Source of the DNA: Scatophagus argus
Lineage: Eukaryota; Chordata; Actinopteri; Scatophagidae
NCBI RefSeq assembly: GCF_020382885.2
Contig: NC_058504.1
Span: 22,929,545-22,993,544 of the forward strand
Direction: 5' to 3'
Length of the DNA: 64,000 nt
Below, in pieces: positions 26,701-37,676 of this stretch. A program made the position numbers and the translations under genes. Within the stretch, counting starts at the first letter, position 1; each line of letters begins with the position of its first letter. The notes beneath the pieces are model-generated. The model made no database searches. It had not been told where the DNA came from and worked only from the letters and a program-made list of their open reading frames with translations.

Positions 26701-29700
26701 ATCCTCATGTGTCCTCTTGTTGTGTCCTGCTGCAGGGTGATCACCTATGAGTGTTGCCCTGGTTATGAGAAGATTCCTGGAGAGAGGGGCTGTCCAGCTG
26801 GTATGACCTCTCATCTCTGACCCCTCAGTGCTCACCACAATGTGCAAACAGCAGCCATAACTCAGAACACTAAGACTGTCTTCAAAATTAATGTATTAAT
26901 AATATAAATGAAGCCAGTGTAACCAGTATTTGTTGAGAGTTTGTTGATGATGGGTGTGTATGTTATTGCAGCGCTGCCTCTGGTGAACATCTACAACACT
27001 CTGGCCGTGGTGGGAGCCACCACCACGCAGATGTACTCTGAACGAGCCAAACTGAAGGATGAGATCGAAGGTCCAGGAAGCTTTACGTTCTTTGCGCCAA
27101 GCAACGAGGCCTGGGCCGCCCTGCCGACGGTCAGTACAATCACACATATGCCATCCTGCTGACAGCGTGTTGCTAAAAGTCTGTGTGGTTGTTGTTGTAC
27201 TGCAGGAGATCCTGGATGCTCTGGTGAGCAATGTGAACATTGAGCTGCTCAACGCTCTTCATTACCACATGGTCAACCGTCGACTGACCTCTGAGGAGCT
27301 CAAACATGGATCCTCCTTTGCCTCCATGTACCAGGACTTCCCCGTCCACATCCATCACTACAGCAACGGGGTCAGTGACACACTTTAAACACACTTTCAG
27401 TCACTCATCTATCAGTTCTCAATCTGTAGCGTTTAGCATATCGTCACAGCATATATATGCTATAAGCGTCAGGGCTATCACTCTGTATACGTAGATGATT
27501 GCTTAATGGATCGCTTCCTTGTCTCCACAGATTGTGACCGTGAACTGCGCTCGTCTGATAAAACCCGACCAGCATGCTACCAATGGTATTGTGCACGTAG
27601 TCGACCGTGTCATCACTGCCATCTCCAACAATGTGAACACGCTCATTGACGTTGACGACGACCTTGAGACGCTGCGTGTTAGTACATGTGTCAATCAATT
27701 GATGAGTCTTTCATAGAGCCAGATGAGAAAGTGGATGTGGATGTGGGTTTTCAGTCACTGACTTCCTGTACTGTGTTACTATGGTTCAGACGGCGATGGC
27801 TGCTGCAGGTCTGACCACCATGTTGGAGAATGAGGGTCAGTACACGATCTTTGCCCCCACCAATGAGGCCTTTGAGAAGATTCCTCAGGAGACCCTGAAC
27901 AGGATCCTGGGAGACCCTGTAGCTCTAAAAGGTGACCAGCAGGAGGCGCTCTGACTCATCTTACAACTGTTTATTGTCTTATTTGTAGTCTTAGACAACT
28001 GTAAGCTTGATGAACTTGACTCTGATGCTAGTCCTCCTGTGTACCTGTCTGGCCCCCTCAGACTTGCTGAACTACCACATCCTGAGGCACATGCAGTGTG
28101 CAGAGTCGATTGTGTCGGGGACTCCGATGGAGACTCTCCAGGGCACTGTGCTGGAAGTCGGCTGTGACGGAGAGCAGATGACTCTTAATGGGAAGGCCAT
28201 CATCACCAGGAAAGACCAGCTGGGAACCAACGGAGTCATCCACTACATCAATGAGCTGCTCATCCCTGACTCAGGTACTAATACCGTTGATACCACTAAT
28301 AGTACTAATACAGCATCAAATACTGAAACTACAACTGTACCTAATACTGAGAGTTAAAACAACAGTATAGTGGAACATAAATTATACCAAACTAGGGTAA
28401 ACCCTGTCATCCACTACATAACAAACAACTCACCCCTCATTCAGGTACGAATACTACCAACAATACTATAGCTTCATTTAATACTGAGAGTAGTACTGCA
28501 TCTAATACAGAGAACACATGATGCATGACGCATCCCAATTGAACTGGAGCAAAGTTGACATTGAGTTACTACAACTAGTTACTACAACTATAGTACTAAT
28601 ACCAATAATTTAGTGGAACCAGTAATAGCAGTACTTGCAGTACATTGACTTAGTGTTCTCCTTATTAGCCAAAGTCCTGCTGGAGCTGGCCGAAGGATCA
28701 TCTGTTGCCACAGCAGCCAAGCTGTTTGTTGAGGCCGGTCTGACCCCCCACCTGACAGGTTCCGAGGCTCTGACCATGCTGGCTCCTCTGGACGACGCCT
28801 TCAAAGGTAACTCAACCTCAGAACCTCAAAATGTTACTGTCACATGTTTGTGTTTTACTGGTACTAGCAGGGTCTTCATGTATGTGACTTCACCTGTTTT
28901 TGATCGTGAGCTGTTACCCAAGTGTTTCTCTAACAGGCACTGTGACGATGACGCCTGACATGAGGAAGCTGATGACCAATCACATTATAAAGGGACAGCT
29001 GTCCTCCAAGTCTCTGTATGACGGTCAGGAGCTGGAGACGCTGGGAGGACTCAAGCTCAGAGTCTTCGTCTACAGAAATGTAAGAACTTTAATGTTTCTT
29101 CACGCTGGCTTGGACTTTGTGGCAGGGCTTTACTGCTCCAGTCACTGAGACATTACTGAGAGATTATTATCCTCCTAGGTGCTATATGGATTAAAATGTT
29201 AGTCAGTCCTCCACTTCGGTCCAGAGTGAAATACACTATATAGACAAAAGTATTGGGACAGATGATCATTACACCAAAGGGGACTTTAATTACATCACAT
29301 TTTAAATACATAGACAGCTTTGCAGCTAGAACAGCTTCCACTCTTCTGGGAAGGCTTTCCACTAGAGTTTGGAGTGTTTCTGTGGGATTTTTCTTTCCAT
29401 TCATGCAGTAGAGCATTTGCGAGGTTAGGCACTGATATTGGACGAAAAGGCCAGGATCAAAATCTCCAATCCAGTTCATCCCAAATGTGTTGGATGGGGG
29501 TAAGGTCAGGGCTCTGTGTGGGTCAGCCAAGTTCTTCCACACCAAACTCACCCAACCATGTCTTTATGGACCTTGCTTTGTGAGGTGGGGAATAGAAAAG
29601 AGTCTTCCCCAAACTGTTGCCACAAAGTTGGAAGAATGCCATTGTCCAAAATGTCTTGGTAACCTGAAGCATTAAGTTTTCCCTTTGCTGCAAGGGGCCG

Positions 29701-32700
29701 AACCCAACCCCTGAAAAGTGAGATATGTCTGGATACTTTTGTCTATATAGCGTATTTCAGCAGCCATTGGTGGGATTGTGATGAAGTGCAGTTTAGACAT
29801 TCATGTTTAGACATTCATGTTTCCTTCAGAATAAACTGTAATGAATGAATGAATGAATGGAATGGTGATTTTCTGACTTTTCATTCAGTGCCATCATCAT
29901 TACAATAATGTGTCCAATACATTAGCTTATAACACTGAACACAGTTGCCAGGACAAAATGTTGACACTTTATGTTTCTGCAAACTATTAACATGTTAGTT
30001 TTGTATTATTGAAGCAGATGAAGACTCATCTCAGGAAACGTAGGTACTGTGGGAACTATGACTCCAGACTTTCTATACACCATATGCACATTATTGGCAG
30101 TGAAAAAAAACCAAACTTGGCACCAATCGCAGTATAAGAGCAATAAACTATACCAGATTCATTAACACACGGTTAAATTTTTCCATTTTTATCAATGGAG
30201 TCAGCGTTTAAGTCAACTTAAATGTGACTTAAAACATTAAAATGGACTTTCTTCAAAGTCAAAGTCTTTGAAGAAAGTCCTTTTTCAGTTACTCCTAGAA
30301 TAAATAAACATAGCTTGAATCATTGTACTGGCTTGATTAAATGATTCAAGTTGACTTTTATCCAGACTTCATTGACAAAAACAGTAAACTGAGCAGAAAA
30401 GAGGAGCTGCTGATACACCGCTGCCTCGGTCTGTTAGTTACCCTGTGGTACTTTTACTTGTGTAAAAGAACTGATATACTGATATCACAACCACACAAAC
30501 TAACTAATTTATATTCCAGCAACTCCTGCGTTCTGCTCAGTAAAATTACTGTTTTTGTTAATATCTGGTTGTGATTGCCAAGTACCCTGTTCGTGATCAA
30601 TAATTCACTGATTCCAAAGATTTTTGTGCCTATCAATCATTTACATGGAACAATAAGGTCACAGTTATCCTTTCTGTTGCGAACATAATATTAAAAAATA
30701 AAATTTTTCAAATGCAGGACGGCTGCGCGAAATGTGGCAACCACATGTGATGATGATATGGATCAGAGCTTCCTGCAGAGAGGAAGCAAAGGGTGGGTCA
30801 GGGGCTGCCCACTGTGATTCATCTGGGATCCGCTGGGATCCATCACCACTGAGGGTCTCTGCTGAAGTATCAACCAATCAGCTCCTGACAAAACATTATG
30901 TGTGTTTGACAGTGATGGTCAGCTTATGTTCCAACAGAACTAGTTTGTATGAGATGTTGTCCCAACTCGTCTGAAGTTTAAGTGTTCAAGGTTAGGGTTA
31001 GGGTTAGGGTCATCAGAGAGAAAAAGAAGGGAGTGAGATCACTAAAACATCCCTGACAGATAAGATTTAGAAAACCTCTTTCTCTCTTATCACTGACAGC
31101 CTTGTGTCAGATGTGTTGTGCTTGTATGGTTGTAGAGTCAGATCGACTGGTGAATGGTGACTCTGGTGAATCTTAACCACAATGGTGCAGTACAACACCT
31201 GCATTCCTGCTGATGCTGCACCAAACCTGCTGTCAATCTCACACTCCATTTTACCCTCAGTGGTGAAAAAATCCCTGAGGACTTGAACTCCACTTGGGGC
31301 AGGAACTCACCCCCACTGTTTTCCGACAGACGTTATCATCCAAACATTTCAACTGAATGGCTTGTTTCCTGATGTGTGCAGACTAATGAAACCATTGGTT
31401 TGTTATTCATTACTGTTACTGTTGTCATTCTCAGGCAAACACAGTTTAAAATACAGTGCGTGATGTAAAATAACTGCTCAGTGGCTGCTATTCATGTCGC
31501 CTCGGAAACACAACACACAGTTTAATAATGTAAACGATAGTGTTGTTGATCTTGCACTAATCAGTCTGTGGGTGTCTCGGGTGGTCCCCACAGTGGCTCC
31601 ACATGTTTGAGGTCCTGTGCTTGTGGGTGGTTCATATTTCTGCTCAGTAATGAACTCTGCAGACCACAAGAAGTTTCCTGCTTCCCACGGCTGCTAAATC
31701 TTTCCAGACTCCATTTTGTGTGTGTGTGCGTGTGTGTGTGTGTGAGTGACAGGCTTTGACAGAATGGCTGCCATCGAAGACATGATGTAAAGCCCAGAGA
31801 CCCACAGGCTTGTGTGGAGCGTTGCTGTTCCATAGAAACTTCACAACCTCACTTTCTTTTGTTACTTCTTCTTATCTTTTGTGACCTTTTCCATCAAGGG
31901 TCAATAAATGTTCATTAAAGGAACATGACTTTTTAGTCATGTTAGACTTTTTGACTTCACATTTGTGATTTTTAGTTGTTATTTAGGTACAAAATTCCCT
32001 CAATCCACCTCCTAGAAATAGCTGATTTTGGTCACAAATCATGAAAACTAAAATGTATTCTGGTGTAACCTGCAGCCATTTGCAGTCTATTTGACAGATT
32101 GGCCCATCAGAGAATTGTGAATTCTTTCAGTGATTGGATTAGATGTGGCAGGCTATAGGCTGGAAGCAATCAGAGCTTGTCCTTCTTCATAACTTGTATG
32201 CAGGTATTGTTTCAGGTGTCAGGGAGTGTTTGTGGTTATTATTATGCTGCTTTGGTTGTCCTCCTATGTCCTGTTCATTAATGTCTCTGTATGTCTGTAG
32301 AGCGTATGCATTGAGAATGCCTGCATTGCTGCTCACGACAAGACCGGACGCTACGGCTCCATGTTCACAGTGGACAAAGTCCTCACTCCGCCGATGGGAA
32401 CAGTCATGGACGTCCTGAAGGCAGATGATCGCTTCAGGTGAGCATGTGTCAAGAATAAAAACCCGTAATGGTTTAACCAGACAGAGAGGGGACACACTCC
32501 ATCACCTCCTCCTCCTCCTCTCTGTGTTTTCTCAGGCTCAGGAAACCTCCACATGTCCGGAAGGGAGTGCAGTAACAACCCTCCCCGCTGTAATTTAATG
32601 TTCTAATTGTTGACTTATGGTGGAAGTTGGCCTGTCAGGAGCTGTCTCTCCTCTCGGAGAATCCCTGAAATCCTTAAAGTCTCCTTAATCTTCTTTAATG

Positions 32701-33471
32701 CATCTAAGCAACAGAGTTTATGAACTGAAAACTGACTGCTAACCACCAAACTGATGTTTGGCATCAGTTTGTCTGTGGTGGATGAACGAATTTACAGCAT
32801 CATTTACAGGCTCTTTAAAGCATATTAACTACACTGACATGCCTGACTCCGTTTCTGTGAGTGCAGGATGACCTCCAAAGAGAGCACGGCTAATTATTTT
32901 CACTTTCAGTTTACCATTCTATCAATCAGTCTATCAGTGTCTTGTTTTGTCCAACCAACAGTCCAAAACCCAAAGAATCTCAGTTTCACTGCACAGAGAA
33001 AAACTGAAAATCTGAGACCTTTTAGAAGGTGAAACGAGCAAATGCTTGTCCTTTTTCCTTAATAGTCGGTCGTCAGAATTGTTCATTTTTTGTCAGTCTT
33101 CCTCTTCTTCTTCTTTAAGAAACAGGATATAAGATCTGGACAAAGAGCTGTTGTGACAGTTAAGGACAGACTTATTATTGGATATTCAGAATTGTTCGGC
33201 TTATCGGAATCTGAATTTTGGACTGATACTTACGCTCTGCAGGAGCCACCTCTCTGTCTGCAGTCTGTAGTCACACAGTGTTCTGCCCACAACACAGCGT
33301 GATTGGTTACACAACATGAGTAACAACCTGCGAACACCGAAAGATGTTCGTAGTTCATAGTCAGGTTATCGAATAAATGTTTTGGAGTAAGAAGTACATA
33401 TATAGTAATATGTAAGTATGAAGTAGCAGAAAATGGAAATACAAGTACCTCATAATTGTAGTTAAGTACAC

Positions 33472-33517
<46 letters not shown>

Positions 33518-36290
33518 TACTTTATTGATCCCAGGCTGGAAAATTACAGTGCAGCAGCAGCAATAAGCTATACAAAATGTTAAAATAGCATTGAAATTTG
33601 AGTAAATTGTACTTTACAAGATTTTACTTTTACTGCAGATTGTATATTGGTTCCAAATATCAGTTACCTGTCTCATTTGATTGCTAAACATCTCCTGCTA
33701 CAGTGAACTGAGACCAGAATTGAGAGGGTCATCGTGTGTCTGAGAAATCTTAGATTCACTCTAAACCCATGATCATGTTGGTCTGTAACTGCTGGAAGTG
33801 ATGAAACACGTTCACACGTTCACGCCTGTTTATCTAACAAAGGTGTAAGTAACAGAAGGACTCCCTGCTTGTTTCAGTCTGCTGGTTGGTGCCATCCAGA
33901 CGGCAGGTATGACGGAGCTGTTGAACCAGCAGAGGACACTGACCTTCTTCGCTCCCAGCAATGAGGCCTTCAGCGCCTTGGCACAGCCTGAGCTCAACAA
34001 ACTGATGCGTGAGTTTAAAACAGATATGCTGCAGTTCACCTCAAAATCAACTATATGTATTTTCCCTTTATTTGTAACAGTGGTTACAGGCGGCCATGTT
34101 AAGCTGTTATCCAGCAGGAGAACTAAACAGAAATAGTCTGATCGCCTCCTTCAGTCTTCAGCTCCTTGTTTGGTCCGAACATTCAGAAACACTTGGTGTA
34201 TGTGACTCACGGCTGAACACGGTGCTTTAATCGGCTTTATATAAACTGTCGGAGCTGCAGCAGCCTAATAAAGACATGCAGAGACTGTTGGAGGGGGGAC
34301 AACCACAACAGGAGGAAGAAAAGTTGTTCTCTCCAACCTGCTCGACTATGTTGAAGTCCGTCGGCAGCTTGTGGAGGGAATGAATGGACACACACAAAAT
34401 CTGTAATAATTTAAATCTTACAACTAAATAAATGTGATGTTTATGTGCTACTCAACACTTAACACTGAACTTATAATACTAAGACTTATTTGTAATACTA
34501 CAAACTTAGTGAAGAAACTTGGCAAAAATATCTGGCCATAAATTAAAAAAACCTTTGCAAAAGTAAGTTAAACTAATTGCCATAACTGTTAAGATCATCT
34601 CCTTTAATTTGACTCCTTTTAAAATTTATTAGATGTTTTGATTGTCTTCCTCTGAGAGGAAGCATTGACACCATCAAAAAGAGTATATTACCTACGCTGC
34701 TTTACCTCTTTCAAAGTCCTCCTGTATTTCTGACAAAATCTGAATTCACGTGGTCTAAATTGCTCTTTATGAAAGCTCATTTGCAATTTAAAAAAATCTC
34801 ACTTCAGCGGATCTGTGATGCAGAGGTACTGTGTGTGTCGACTGTCTCCCAGGTAACCGTCAGGAGCTGTCAGGTGTGCTCAGATATCACCTGGGAGAGG
34901 GCCTGCTGGTCAGCGGAGGAGTCGGCTCTCACACCAGAGTCAAACCTCTGCAAGGGGAGAAGCTGGAGCTTGGCGTGGTTGGTCCTCTCTGCTCACCTTC
35001 TCGTCGATAACTTTATTTAAACACTGATCAAAACCGCGAACAGCTGTCCCACTAACTCTGTGTCTTTTAGCGTAACTACACCGTGTACGTCAACAAGGTT
35101 CCGGTGGCCGACGCAGACCTGATGGCAACTAATGGGGTCGTCCATGCCGTCAACAGCATCATCAAACCTCTGCGTGAGTCTGCTCTGACTTTTTAAAGCA
35201 CATTTCCTCTTCACTTTTATGCAAAGTGTTGTGTGATGTGTTCACAAATTGTTTCTCCTGAAGTTAAGAGGACAAAAACATCAGTCAGTGCAGATTTAAG
35301 GTTGGGGTTTTAAAAGGGGAAGTGAAGGAGTAACAGGTCAGAGAGTTTTTGATGGACACACAGTGTCTGTCCGTCTCTCAGGGGTTTAGCACTTAGCTCT
35401 TAAATCCCATCGTGTTTGTGTCTCTGCAGCTCCAAAGGTGGACAGAGAACAGGCTGATGGACCTGCAGCTCCTCTCAGATCAGCTGCCTCCTCCAGGGTG
35501 AGAACATACAACACACACGCTGATTGGTGTGGAGACTGAATGCCAATTGTACCCGTTCACACTGAAGACAAAATCCAAATGTTCATGGATTTTTGTCCAG
35601 TGTGAAAGGGGTACTCCGACCTGACACAGCAGTCCTGGTCGTGACATCACACAGGCTGTGAAGGCAGCTTTCATGTTTCCAGTAAATGATATTAAGACTC
35701 ACACACTCCAAACCCTGTAATATCACACACAGCTGGATACTATCGTGAAAAAATTTAATCTTCTACGGGATGGAGAGCCAAACCTTATGCTTTATTAATT
35801 CCTGGTTTAAGGACTCTGGTGGATAAATCAGATCATGAATAGTTGTTGTAGTTCCAGGATTACAGCCCGTGTCATAGAAAGATCACAAAAAATATTTATC
35901 ATTATTCTGAAACAACCACAACCCCCAGATGTTAAATAGGTCCAAGACATAATAATTATAAATAATAAAGGCTGCATAGTTTACATTTCATCAATAAATA
36001 ACAAAAAAGTTATATTTATTTTATTTTTGATGGTTAATTCTGCCTTTCTCTCTGTCTCACAGAGAGAGAGCTTCAGGAATGGTGAGTTTATCTAATTTTA
36101 CTGCAGGACATGCGAAATAAAAATAAAATTTAATGAATGAATGAATTAAAAAAATATTTGAAATTAAAGTTTTGTCTCTAATTTTAGGTCCTCTGACAAA
36201 CTCTGATGATTTCTGTTTTTTTTTCCAGACGATCTTTTTCAGAAAGTGATCAGGAGTCGCTCCAGCAGGACAATGAACCAAAGTCAGTAA
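18109..36290 (+). CDS. tgfbi: Transforming growth factor-beta-induced protein (keratoepithelin), 17 exons
   Basis: Exons: 18109-18233, 19087-19185, 26736-26800, 26972-27129, 27206-27370, 27531-27677, 27790-27931, 28062-28274, 28669-28806, 28937-29079, 32301-32437, 33878-34008, 34853-34977, 35071-35173, 35430-35497, 36063-36081 and 36229-36290. All are GT-AG and phase-consistent, giving 679 residues (human 683). It is a secreted extracellular-matrix protein that bridges collagens and integrins. The order is signal peptide (about 1-23, Leu/Val-rich), Cys-rich EMI/CROPT region (about 42-97, with [10 protein letters not shown] and [14 protein letters not shown] motifs), then four FAS1 domains (about 98-630). 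Landmarks are [51 protein letters not shown] and MATNGVVHA. Arg121 matches human Arg124. The C-terminal RGD of mammals is absent (residues 631-653 read [10 protein letters not shown] in part). Intron 2 is about 7.5 kb; exon 16 is only 19 nt. Periostin is excluded by length and by the short C-terminus. Confidence 0.96.
21864..21965. repeat. Fish interspersed repeat (CCATCCATCC...GTCGCGGGG...GCCTATCCCAGCTGAC)
   Basis: A (CATC)n start is followed by ATTTTCTATACCGC, GGGTCGCGGGGGAGCTGG, AGCCTATCCCAGCTGAC and CAAGAGGCGGGGT. This block order is very common in teleost genomes, probably as a LINE-derived terminal fragment. Here it is about 100 bp and truncated. Confidence 0.75.
22405..22575 (+). repeat. 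Dispersed repeat with telomere-like core, copy C
   Basis: Begins ATGGGGACATTACATAGACT, continues with TTCATTTCCAGGAGACTTAC, CCTTAACCTAAACG and AGCCTAACCTTAAACC, and ends GCATTTTGTCCCCATAAGGT. Same orientation as copy A and opposite to copy B. Flanked upstream by CA repeats. Confidence 0.8.
23616..23737. repeat. (GT)n followed by (CA)n: near-perfect simple-sequence palindrome
   Basis: About 49 bases of GT are followed, after a spacer of about 10 bases containing CGTGCGCCAA, by about 60 bases of CA/CG-CA. The arms are complementary and could extrude as a hairpin. Alternating purine-pyrimidine DNA also favours the Z-form. Confidence 0.95.
25383..25640 (-). mobile_element. 3' end of an L2-type LINE (5'-truncated)
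   Basis: On the minus strand the fragment reads GAGCCGGGGTCTGCTCCGAG, AGGCAGTTTTTCCTCACCAC, AGAGTTTGGTCTAAACCTGC, TTGGCGCTATATAAACAAAC and ends in a (TTGAA)n tail. This is the typical 3'UTR and short-tandem tail of fish L2-like LINEs. No reverse-transcriptase sequence is left. Confidence 0.8.
26087..26550. repeat. Degenerate dispersed non-coding element upstream of tgfbi exon 3
   Basis: The left part contains CCATGGACTGTATAATAAAT and CCATAGGTTTCTGAAGAGCC. The right part contains TTTTGGAGCCTGCCTCAAGTGG. I recognise these blocks from memory as the two ends of a frequent fish non-autonomous repeat. The middle is too diverged to follow, so the limits are approximate. Confidence 0.45.
28404..28517 (+). 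pseudogene. Decayed duplicate of the end of tgfbi exon 8 plus its donor
   Basis: GTCATCCACTACAT at 28406 repeats the coding text at 28235 in exon 8. It is followed by a CTCAT(T/C)...CAGGTAC donor-like block and then by similar ACTAATA/TAATACTGAGAG text. The unit length is about 170 bp, so the exon end, donor and first intron bases look tandemly duplicated. It lies wholly inside intron 8 and is presumably not used, though its donor CAG/GTACGA is intact. Confidence 0.7.
29234..29752. mobile_element. Non-autonomous DNA transposon with terminal inverted repeats (Tc1/mariner-like by TA target)
   Basis: The left end CACTATATAGACAAAAGTAT and the right end (reverse complement CGCTATATAGACAAAAGTAT) form inverted repeats of about 20 bp with one mismatch, flanked by TA on both sides. 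The element is about 519 bp and has no transposase frame; the open frames inside are repeat artefacts. It lies in tgfbi intron 10. A TA duplication suggests the Tc1/mariner superfamily, but the family is not proven. Confidence 0.75.
30992..31009. repeat. Short interstitial telomeric repeat, (TTAGGG)3
   Basis: Three perfect TTAGGG units in tgfbi intron 10. Too short to mark a chromosome fusion. Confidence 0.9.
31070..32300. other. Distal tgfbi intron 10, no gene seen
   Basis: Apart from a (GT)n tract near 31718-31745, nothing coding or repetitive could be recognised in this stretch. Confidence 0.5.
33472..33590 (-). mobile_element. (GATA)n tail plus 3' end of a LINE
   Basis: A GATA run of about 44 bases is followed by TACTTTATTGATCCCAGGCTGG. 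The same layout ends the Rex1/CR1-like LINE at 37.68 kb (GATACCTTATTGATCCTCAG). Read on the minus strand it is the last ~70 bp of such a LINE plus its tetranucleotide tail. Lies in tgfbi intron 11. Confidence 0.7.
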
Positions 36291-37320
36291 AACTACAGAA
36301 GAGATGAAGCAGGCATCAGCAGAACACCTAAGGAACAAAATGTCAGAACATGTTCTCAGCAAGTGTGAAAAAAAAAATCCCCCTGAAATCCTTACAGTGT
36401 GTTGTGTTTCTTTACTGACTCTGATGGTGCGTTCCATTTGTACTCAGAAGTGGTTTGTGTTTTCCGAGTTCCGAAGCTTGAAGTGACAAATGGAATCCGC
36501 TGATGTTGGAATACCAACTTGTCAGCTTGGTTGACCTCAGAGGACACCGAGTTTGCATACCAAGATGGCTGCCCAGAGCATAAACTGAAGTAAAAGCTGT
36601 GTTTTTTCATGTTTTTTAGCACTTTTGTCCAATTTAGTAAGTCGTATACACAATACTGTCTTACTGTTGCCTATAGGCATGTAGCTATGGTCTTGTTATA
36701 TGTGAAATACCGCATAATGTGTTGTTTATCAACTGGCGCTGCTAACTTGGCTGACTAGGCTAACGGCTGACTACTGTTACAAACCTTGTGTTGTGGCAAA
36801 TGGAAGGCGTTTATTTTGTGTTTTTTTTTACAGCCATGACATCACTGCAAGTCCCGAGTACTAATTTAGTGTACAAATAGAATGCACCATAAAAGTTTGT
36901 CTGAAAACAGGAAACATTTCACTGATCAGTTCAGTAAGTGTTCATCAGATGAAGTGTGAGAGGATCTGAGGAGGATTTTTTTTTTTTACAGGTCATCATT
37001 TTCAGAGGAGAAAAAGAAGATGAAATACTGAGTTTTAATTTTTTATTTTTCTTTATTTTTTGTTTGTTTTTTTTTTTACCAGACCCAGTGTTTTGTTTTC
37101 TGTGTACTCTAAAAAATAGTTTTGACCAAAAGTTACATTTTTAAGTCCATAGTTTGAACTTTCACGTTTAAAACTGTAAAGAATGTTTGTTTTTGTTGTA
37201 TGTTGTCCTGCAGCATGTCAGCAGGCTTGAGCTCAAAACAAACAAAGCAAAGTTACCTGATGGATTTCTGGAAGTGTTTAAGTTTTTTCTGTGTTTTTTG
37301 TAAATAAAGCTGAAAAATGA
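36291..37320 (+). other. tgfbi 3'UTR
   Basis: From the TAA at 36288-36290 to the polyadenylation region. AT-rich with poly-T runs (36975-36990, 37068-37078). No second coding exon is needed. The minus-strand frame at 36057-36437 is a shadow over the last exons. Confidence 0.65.
37303..37308 (+). terminator. AATAAA polyadenylation signal of tgfbi
   Basis: Canonical AATAAA about 1.0 kb after the stop codon. It is followed within 40 bases by TG-rich sequence (GTGCGTGTGCATGCGTGTGTG) fitting a downstream element. Confidence 0.7.
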
Positions 37321-37676
37321 GCTCTGAAATGTCTCGAGTAACTGAAACTGAGTGCGTGTGCATGCGTGTGTGCGTCTTTCTTTCCTAAAGAGAAGTCGGT
37401 GCGGAAGGATCAGGGTTCAGGTCGGGTTCACGTCTCTCTCCGCCGGCTGCAGAGCGTCGACGTGTCACAGCCGTCACGCTGTCTTAAATCATCTGTGGTC
37501 TGTGCACGTTTCCTGCTGAAGGATGATCAGAGTTAAGAAATATTAATGTGGCCCAGGTGAGGTCAACAGTAGCCGAGTCCAACAGAAATAGAGCTACTTT
37601 TTACAGGGTTTCACCTGAGGCTGTGAACGCCTCACAGTGTGAATCTTCAGCTTTGTCTGGGGGCAGAAAAAACAGA

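Larger units (their letters stand above)
19186..26735. other. tgfbi intron 2
   Basis: About 7.5 kb without recognisable exons. It holds several repeats listed separately: a CCATCCATCC/GTCGCGGGG element (21.9 kb), telomere-like repeat C (22.4 kb), a GT/CA palindrome (23.6 kb), an L2-type 3' end (25.4 kb) and another dispersed element (26.1 kb). Regulatory elements typical of a long early intron may be present, but none is identifiable by eye. Confidence 0.6.

Noticed and set aside
26896..29551. Long minus-strand frames opposite tgfbi exons and the MITE
   Set aside because: They are complements of conserved tgfbi exons or of a transposon. Only the plus-strand translation shows FAS1 conservation.
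30992..31009. TTAGGG units considered as evidence of a chromosome end or fusion
   Set aside because: Only three units, inside a tgfbi intron.
33472..33518. Regular GATA array considered as a regulatory or CRISPR-like repeat
   Set aside because: Perfect tetranucleotide run without spacers, directly attached to a LINE 3' end, so it is a retrotransposon tail microsatellite.
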